A stretch of DNA of 64,000 nt from positions 53,721,205 through 53,785,204 of the forward strand of contig NC_081846.1 of the NCBI RefSeq assembly GCF_963259705.1, written 5' to 3'. The notes under the pieces were generated by a model that did not search any database, was not told the origin of the DNA, and saw only the letters and a list, made by a program, of their open reading frames with translations. The DNA comes from Myotis daubentonii (taxonomy: Eukaryota; Chordata; Mammalia; Chiroptera; Vespertilionidae). The position numbers and the translations under genes were made by a program. Below, in pieces: positions 57,065 to 64,000 of the stretch. Positions within the stretch are counted from its first letter, which is position 1. Each line of letters starts with the position of its first letter.

Positions 57065-57535
57065 TAATTTATATTTATTTATTTTTCAATTATAATTTAC
57101 TTTCAATATTATTTTGTATTGGTTTCAAGCGTACAGCATAGTGGTTAGACAATCGTGTACTTTATAAAGTGTTCCCCTGATATTTTCAGTACTTATCAGA
57201 CACTATAAAAATTTATTTCAGTATGCTCTAGCCAGTTTGGCTCAGTGGATTGAGCGTGGGCCCGCAGACTGAAGGGTCCCAGGTTTGATTCCTGTCAAGG
57301 GCACAGGCCTGGGTTGTGGGCTCGATCCCCAGTAGGGGGTGTGCAGGAGGCAGCCAATCAATGATTCTCTCTCATCATTGATATTTCTCTCTCTTCCTCT
57401 TCCTTCCTCTCAGAGATCAATAAAAATATATTAAAAAATTTATCACAGTATTACTGACTATATTCCCTATGCAGTACTTTACAATTTCCCTTCATCATCC
57501 AAGCCCCCTTGCTTAGGCCCGTCACTAGAACACTC
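57065..57535 (-). mobile_element. Old L1/HAL1-type 3' UTR, split by a SINE
   Basis: Left part 57065-57223 ('ttcaatattattttgtattg', 'cagcatagtggttagacaat', 'taaagtgttcccctgatatt') and right part 57434-57535 ('ttactgactatattccctat', 'gcagtactttacaatttccc') join across the SINE at 57224-57433. Together they match the tail at 34736. Confidence 0.85.
57224..57433 (+). mobile_element. Ves SINE nested in L1 3' UTR
   Basis: Head 'gctctagccagtttggctca', 'tttgattcctgtcaagggc', second B-like 'gctcgatccccagtaggggg', tail 'agatcaataaaaatatatt'. The direct repeat aaaaatttat(tt/ca)cagta lies at 57207-57223 and 57434-57450 with two mismatches. Confidence 0.94.
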
Positions 57536-57606
57536 TAGCTGAGCACTTACCATCCTCTTTATTTATCTTTCTTTCTTCACTGTGTTATTTTAAAAATAGA
57601 TATTTT

Positions 57607-57824
57607 GCCTTGCTGGCATGGCTCAGTGGTTGAACGTGGACGTATGAACCAGGAGGTCACAGTTCAATTCTTGGTCAGGGCACATGCCTGGGTTGTGGGC
57701 TGGATTCCCAGTGTGGGGCATGCAGGAGGCAGCCGATCAATAATTCTCATCATTGATGTTTCTATCTTTCCATATGCCTTCCTTTCTCAAATAAATAAAA
57801 ATATATTTCAATAAATGAATAAAT
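57607..57824 (+). mobile_element. Ves-type SINE with 15-bp target duplication
   Basis: Head of the 'tatgaaccaggaggtcacag' variant, body, tail of 'aaataaataaaaatatattt'. The perfect direct repeat aaaaatagatatttt lies at 57592-57606 and 57825-57839. The 69-codon frame across it is SINE-derived. Confidence 0.95.
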
Positions 57825-57839
57825 AAAAATAGATATTTT

Positions 57840-59967
57840 ATGTTCATTTTAAAAAATTAAAACTCCTCAGAAATGAATAAAGTGAATGTTACCATGATCC
57901 TGCACCACAGAGATAACACGTAAAAGTTTTCAGATATTTTTTGTAGAAATTATTTTTAAATATTACATATAAATAATTTGATAGATACAAAAGAATATGT
58001 GTACTATATATAGCATGATGAGCATCAATCATGTTGGTTAGCTACATTTTGCCATTCCTTATCTAGAAAGATGCTAGTTACTTTGTTGATTTTATTTCTG
58101 CAGTAGGTTTAAATATGGCATATTTTCTACATCTGAAAATAAAACAATTTTCTATATTCTTAAATTTTGTAAATTCTAAATATACCACATACTTTAAATA
58201 TTCTCAAATAAGTTTTTAAAATTGATTTTCAAAAGCAAATTAAAGAAAATTTAGAAAGCTATTTCAAAATATCATTACAATTGAGAAATAGGGGACGCAC
58301 ACATAAATAAGGCATAATACATTAGTTAACACAAAGCTGAACCTTTCCACGGTTTTTTACCCTGAAAAAAAGATAATTAAAAGACAACACTGTGGGGTAT
58401 TTTTATATGACTCCTGGGTTACTGAATGGAGGAGAAATAAAGATAATGATATAAAGAAAACATTGAATGTGAGACTCATAACATAAAAGCAAGAAAATGC
58501 ATAGTTTGATGATGTTTTTCTGTATTTAACTCTCTAAATTGCTCCTATATTTTAAATAACTGCTCTGAGTGTCTGTAATTAGTGCATCAGGGATGCAGTA
58601 ATTTAGAATGATGCTCTTAACTCTAGAGTTTTTAAGCGTTGGTAATAGCCCTTCCCCAACGCATAACATTCAAATAATTTAAATTAAAACAATATATCTC
58701 AATAATCTCCCAGTTCACTCTAATATATTAAATATACATACATTAGCTTACACATGCAAACCTGAAAATTTTGCAATATTAACTTGTTGATCTCTCTGAG
58801 ATGACTAAAGATATGACTACATGATAACAATTCTTTCTACTCTGAGACTGTAAAGCAAGACTACTGTTCTGGAAAGCTGCTATTGGCCAATCCCATTGAA
58901 TGGATATCTTCCCTTCTCTTTGTACTAGCATGTCAAGGGTATATTATCAACTTGGCTAAAAAGACCTACTCTGTGTTTGGAAACTAATTTCCTCCCTGTG
59001 ACCTGTTATTTCAAATTTTGCCTCAGCCTGTATTTATATTCCCTAAAGTCCAGTTGGAATATAAAACTCCTGGACTCAAATCTTCTTCAAAAGCATCCAG
59101 TGCCTATTGTAGGTATGCACTTCAAACTGTGGCTAATGTTTTTAATACATTTGAAAATTATCATCTTCATTCAATGTTAAGGCTCCAGACTTTTCTCACT
59201 TTACATTTGGATAAATATTGTGCACAAGCCTAATATTACTCCCATTCCCTAAATATGCCTAATATGTTCGGAAAATATATCCTACTACAAAAACTTTGAG
59301 TTTCTTGGCTGGGATCAATAGGAAATTAGGCCATTTGACCCCAAGAATATGTCTCCAAAGTTTGTTAACATCAAGTATTAAGTAAGTTTCTCACTCTCCA
59401 AGCTTCCAAAGCAAAATCCACACAGACAAAGCCTCCAGATATACTCATTTGAGGTTTTTTTTTATTATTATTTTGTGAGAAACAAGTTGACTCACTGTAT
59501 ACTCAAAAGAAATAAAAGCTAGAACAATATAAATGCCTCATTTAGGGAAAAATGTTTGAGATATATGAACTTTTATCTTCATTTTATTTGGCATTTAAAA
59601 AATAACTTTTCATAATATACATTTGTGGGGTATTTTTCTGATTTTAAAGGCCCTATTTATACTTTAGGAAATTTGAAAAATATAATTACACACAATTTCA
59701 CTATCCAGATATTATTTTCGCATATTTTTTTTCTGATCCATTTTCCAGGTGTGCATACCTAGAAAGAGGACTTATACATACATTTAATTTAAGGGCTTCT
59801 TTTGAAATTTAAAACTTGGTCATTAAAAGAATCCCTTTGAGAAGTTCTTTAAAGAAAAATTCCAGCTAATGCTGTGGAAGGACGGATATAGAAAAACATC
59901 ACTTTGTAACCCCTAATGAAATAAAAGATCCAGACAAAGATCGTTATTGGTTGAAACCATTAGCTCT
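57840..59967. other. Unassigned AT-rich DNA
   Basis: No gene or named repeat. Frames of 67-71 codons near 58977 have no recognisable feature. Confidence 0.4.
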
Positions 59968-60047
59968 GTGGTTCTCAAGCCAAGTTGCACATTAATATCA
60001 TTTAAAGAGTTCTGAAAAATATCTTGCCCAGACCTCATGACAGATCA
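59968..60047 (+). mobile_element. MER5A-like hAT fragment
   Basis: 'tgtggttctcaagccaagtt', 'gcacattaatatcatttaaa' and 'tcttgcccagacctcatgac' match the left half of the MER5A-type hAT repeat. The right half is missing. Confidence 0.75.
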
Positions 60048-60118
60048 ATGGTTCTCAAAGTGTGTTCACTGAGCTAGCAGGAGCAACAATGGGAACTGGT
60101 TTTTGACCTGTTGTGTAA
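60048..60118 (+). mobile_element. Second old hAT end
   Basis: 'caatggttctcaaagtgtgt' and 'aacaatgggaactggttttt' resemble the start of another eutherian hAT repeat (MER20- or MER58-like). Truncated. Confidence 0.55.
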
Positions 60119-60309
60119 TGATGCAGACGAAGCTGCCAGCTTCCCAGAGCATTCTGAGGTTATTGGTAAATTTCACACATTCCCATTTCTCCCCAATGTG
60201 TGTGCAGAGTTGCCATGAAGAGATTTTTATTGGAAACAGTTCTTCATTGGTGATAAAAAAAATTTTTCTTTCATTTGGTTGGATATTGAGCTCCATCTCA
60301 CCAGAAGTG

Positions 60310-60870
60310 AAAATTAAAAGACAGATAATACCAAATATTGGAGAAACTAGAACTCCCGCAAACCATTGGTGTGACTATAAATTGGTCAAACCAGATACAA
60401 AAACTGTTTGGCAGTATCTACTAAGCTGAGCATACGTGAACCCTATAACTAGGTAATTCCTTGAAACACGTTTGTCAAAAAATGGTCAAATATTCAGAGC
60501 AGTTTTATGCATAATGAATCTGAATGGGAAATTGCACATATGCTTATCAAGAGTAGAAAAAATTAAGATATTGTAGTATACAATGGAAATTGCACAGCCA
60601 TAAAAATGAACAAGTTACAATATCATGCAACATCGTAGATGGGCCTCACAAATATAACATTGAGGGAAGGAAGACAGGCACAAAAGAGTATCGAGGGGGA
60701 AGATATCTTGGATGGGTCTGCATCTGCAGGACTGGAAATACTCTGGTTCCTGACCTGGGTGCTGGTAATGGGTATGCTGAGTCTATAAAAACGTATAGGT
60801 CATGCACTTATAATTTACTCTTCTATACATTTCAATGTAATTTTAAAAAACAACATGATGCCATTGCCAA
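60310..60870 (+). mobile_element. Old L1 3' end, sense
   Basis: 'ttggtgtgactataaattgg', 'ctgtttggcagtatctacta', 'gtagtatacaatggaaattg', 'aaaaatgaacaagttacaat', 'gatgggcctcacaaatataa', 'gacctgggtgctggtaatgg'. Classic order of an ancient L1 3' UTR. The 108- and 104-codon frames over it are not ORF2. Confidence 0.82.
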
Positions 60871-61721
60871 GATGAATGTAAATGAATTAAGACCAAACAA
60901 ATAAATATTTTAGAGTATATATTCCCCCAAATTCTATATTTTCTGCTATCTAATCTCTCAAAAATCACAGGAACCATATATCACAATAATTCCAGTCATT
61001 TTTACTAATACTATTACATTCAGTTATCCAAGTTGTTTAGCACAAGTAAGCAAGAGACTAAAATAATAATTTTGTGGTTTAGAGTAATATTTTAGAAAAT
61101 TTTCTATTTTAGGAATTTTTTTTCCTATCTTCAAGCAATGGCACCAAAAGGTGTGCTTGTTTTCATTTTTTCATAAATGATACCCTTGTAAATTTTCTAA
61201 GCATGTGTAATTTTTCTCAGGGAAATAGCAGACACATGAAACAAGAGAGAACGTATTCTATCACAAAATGAAGCCTTATGTGACAGTACTAAATGGAAAA
61301 GGCTTTGGTAAAGTTACTTTGGAACTCCTTTTTTATATCAAATTTTAAACCCATGATAGGGGCAACTATTGGAGGTCTCCAAGGTACAGCTGCTTGGAAC
61401 ATTTAGTTCTAGTTTGTTTTTAAAATTACTCCCAAAGCTCCAGGGAATGTTGGCTGTGGCAGTTGCATGTCTCCTAGCATAGACGTAGACATTGGAAGTG
61501 CCTTGCTTGCCAGTGAAAGCTCAATTTTGTTCGTTCCATTTCATCCTTTTTTGGGGGTGTGTGGGGGGGAGTAGATATTGTTTCATGCAACTGTGTCAGT
61601 GGAAGCAGAGGAAATGGAGCATTTAGAATTTCTCTTGGTTGTTTTTCTAAATCCTACATGCTAAATGGCCAGAAAGTTGTAATTATTTCATAAATGGATA
61701 GCAGCATGAAATAGGCCCATT
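60871..61721. other. Unassigned DNA
   Basis: No gene or repeat I can name. Confidence 0.4.
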
Positions 61722-61875
61722 TTATTTATTTATATTTTTAATCTTTATTTTTGAAAGAATTACATATGTCCCTCTTTTTACCCCATTGACCTCTTCTAGC
61801 CCTCCCCCATTCCCAACCTCAGGCCTTCACCACCTTATTGTCTGTGTCTATGAGTTATGTATATATGCATTTTAA
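61722..61875 (-). mobile_element. Short L1 3' end
   Basis: 'aatctttatttttgaaagaa', 'ttacatatgtccctcttttt', 'cctcaggccttcaccacctt', 'attgtctgtgtctatgag': same recent bat L1 tail as at 4725, about 150 bp. Confidence 0.85.
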
Positions 61876-62149
61876 TGTACAATTGCTTTCTATTTAATCT
61901 AACAGAGATTTGGAGGTCTCTTCAATGAGATTTCCTTCTAGAGTACTTGATAGGTTCCATTGCTAACATTAAAACCGTAAGAACATTTTCTAAATATTAA
62001 CATGTTTCTCTGTAGTTGGAACAGAGCCTTGCTGATAACTCTTCCAGTCTGAATGGAAGATAGCCTTTTAGTAGTATCATTACTATAAGATAGTCAAGCC
62101 AATACTGATTGTCCACTTCGATGCATCCTTACCTTCTATTTTTCCTGCA

Positions 62150-62900
62150 TAGTTTTTACTACATGATATACCTTTGTATGAATGTACTATAATTTATTTA
62201 TCCAACATTTATTCACTTAATTTATATTTATTTTTCTAGTTTTCTTGCTGTTGGAAATAATCTTGCTATTTAAAATCAATAAATAAAAATTATTTTTCTG
62301 AATTATTGAATGAGTTTTCACTTCCTTTAGGAATCTAAAGGCTTCCTGTAGGTCCAAATTCCATCAGTACTTTGCACTGTCTGACTTCTTAATTTTTGTC
62401 AATTTAATTAATATAAAATGTTAACTCAAGCTTTAATTTGCATCTAATTTATTACTAATGATGTTGATTATATCTTAATATATCTTACATATGTTATATA
62501 TAATATATCAATATATCAAGTATACTGTATTGTAAAATATGTGCTCATTTTTGCCTATTTTTCAAAATTAGCTATTTACTGTAGTTCTACTGATTTGTAG
62601 GAGTCTAGTATATATTTTACAATTAATTTTTGTTAGGTATTTGTTGTAAATATATTTTCCCAATTTGTAGTTTGTCTCTTTAATATCTTTGTGTTGTCTT
62701 TTGAGGACTAAAAGGTCTAACTTATAATGTAATCATACTGATCAGTATTTTCTTTATGATTAATACTTTTAGGATCTTGGTAAATAAATATTTCCTTATT
62801 GCAAATTCTTAGAGCTTTTTAAGAAGGTTTTACAATTTGTTTTTTTCTTGTGTTATCTTTAGCTATAATTAATTTTGAGTGTACTTTGAAATATATATAT
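62150..62900 (-). mobile_element. Old L1 ORF2 3' region
   Basis: 'tttatttatccaacatttat', 'tttaatttgcatctaattta', 'tgcctatttttcaaaattag', 'cccaatttgtagtttgtctc', 'ttaggatcttggtaaataaa' and 'attcttagagctttttaaga' follow the antisense ORF2 order of very old L1 copies. Confidence 0.7.
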
Positions 62901-63735
62901 TTCAAAATATATAGAGATTCAACATATATATATATATACTCCCCAGGAAATAGTGAGGTTTTACTAGGAGTAAGTAGGTGAAGGAAACCACAAAAGAGCT
63001 TGAAGAAGGAGGGAAGTATCCTTTAGATGCAATGATAATGCTGAAAGGCACTGTGGAATGGTTTAATAAGCTAGAAATGGGAACAAAATAAAAGGATTTA
63101 TTAGGGAATGTACAGAACATTTGGAAGATTTAAAAGGTAATCATCAATAAGATGTGAGAAATTCTGAGTAGGTTGGGCTTCTGATGAGGTGCATGGAAGT
63201 GTAAGGCCCGATGACATTATTGCTGGAAACTGTGGGAAAAACATACATGGATTTAGAATTAGACTTGGATTCACATTCTATTTTTCACTATAAACAAACC
63301 AGGGAAATTTCTTCAATTTATTATTCGACTTCATCTTCTATTGAATAGGTCGTATGAAGTTTAGAGACAAAGAATAGGAGGCATCCAGCACAATATCTGG
63401 TGCATGGAAGTTACCCAATAAATGGGAACTGTTGCTACTGATTTGAGAATTAGAAGGCAATTACTAAAGCAGGTATTTTTCACCTGGAGTTTATACATGG
63501 TTGGGCCTTAGGATGTTAAAGAATACCCTAAAATGCAAGTAAAACAGGTTATCTGCACAAACACTTCTCTGGGGGAAAAGGTCTATAGCATTCACAACCT
63601 TTTTAAAGGGGGTTTTGAATTTAAAACAGTTAAGAAGAAAGAAGTGATTGAAAAAGAAAAAGTTGGCAGGAAGAGGAGAGGGAGGAAGGGAATTAATGAC
63701 ATGGAAAGAGGAAAAGATGGAGACCAGAGAGTAAG
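62901..63735. other. Unassigned DNA with a MIR trace
   Basis: About 63255-63440 ('tcatcttctattgaataggt', 'caatatctggtgcatggaag', 'ttacccaataaatggg') looks like a sense MIR. The purine-rich run at 63625-63735 is low complexity. No gene. Confidence 0.5.
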
Positions 63736-63960
63736 TCCTGGCCAGTGTGGCTCAGTGGATTGAGCATCATCCCTTGCACCAAGAGGTCACTGGTTCAATT
63801 CCTGGTCAGGGCACTTTCCTGGACTGCAGGCTCATTCCCCAGTTGGGGGTATGCAAAAGGCAGCCGATAGATGTTTATCTCTCATCAATGCTTCTATTTC
63901 TCACTATCCCTTCTTTCTCTAAAAACAAAAAAATCAATAAAAATATTTTTTAAAAAAGAA
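63736..63960 (+). mobile_element. Ves-type SINE
   Basis: Head 'tcctggccagtgtggctcag', 'ggttcaattcctggtcaggg', body 'aaaaggcagccgatagatgt', tail 'aaatcaataaaaatattttt'. The direct repeat cagagagtaag / cagggagtaag (63725-63735, 63961-63971) has one mismatch. Confidence 0.93.
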
Positions 63961-64000
63961 CAGGGAGTAAGAACAGCAACTGAACAGGAATCATAACTTT

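Noticed and set aside
60103..60429. 108-codon plus frame
   Set aside because: It begins in an old hAT fragment and runs into an L1 3' UTR, a chance join.

Overview
The window is nuclear DNA from a mammal, almost certainly a vesper bat (family Vespertilionidae; genus not decidable from this sequence). Three repeat groups point there. First, at least 15 tRNA-derived Ves-type SINEs with recognisable A and B boxes. Second, about a dozen Helitrons with the HeliBat-type hallmarks: a 5' TC followed by a TAATAAAAG-like start, a 3' hairpin GTGCAC...GTGCAC, a CTAG end, and insertion between A and T. Third, short non-autonomous hAT transposons with intact 8-bp target duplications. Helitrons in this abundance are known among mammals only from vesper bats.

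I see no host protein-coding gene, spliced exon, rRNA, tRNA or miRNA gene that I can support. All long open frames are either inside GC-rich Helitrons and retroelement UTRs or are chance frames in AT-rich DNA. The only frame with recognisable protein homology is a LINE ORF1 (41225-42094, minus), plus a decayed relative (37274-38060, plus). The window therefore reads as intergenic or deep intronic sequence.

Layout. 1-3.7 kb: unassigned DNA with one MIR. 3.7-7.9 kb: a Helitron-rich block with minisatellites, a perfect 26-bp-arm palindrome and a (CA)24 tract. 8.4-13.4 kb: five SINEs scattered through old antisense L1. 13.4-22.3 kb: an (AT)n tract, SINEs, an intact hAT MITE and a patch of L1 fragments in both orientations. 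22.6-27.5 kb: short L1 tails and unassigned DNA. 27.56-28.41 kb: a drastically shortened class II endogenous retrovirus (LTR, lysine primer binding site, last 60 bp of the other LTR) with a 6-bp target duplication. 30.5-32.8 kb: an array of consecutive minus-strand Helitrons. 35.8-38.3 kb and 40.9-42.8 kb: two half-LINE (HAL1-like) elements, each with both target duplications, each 5'UTR-ORF1-3'UTR without ORF2. 43-53 kb: SINEs, hAT MITEs and MIRs in otherwise unassigned DNA. 53.2-54 kb: two Helitrons tail to tail. 54-64 kb: mostly unassigned, with old L1, L2, hAT and SINE copies.

There is no operon-like or pathway logic here. The biology visible is transposon history: two half-LINEs that depend on L1 machinery in trans, Helitrons carrying multiplied internal repeats and a recurring octamer plus YY1-like motif near their 5' ends, and a retrovirus reduced to about 850 bp. 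I did not find a convincing undescribed molecular system. The half-LINEs, the Helitron array with its composite member, and the collapsed retrovirus are the observations most worth checking.
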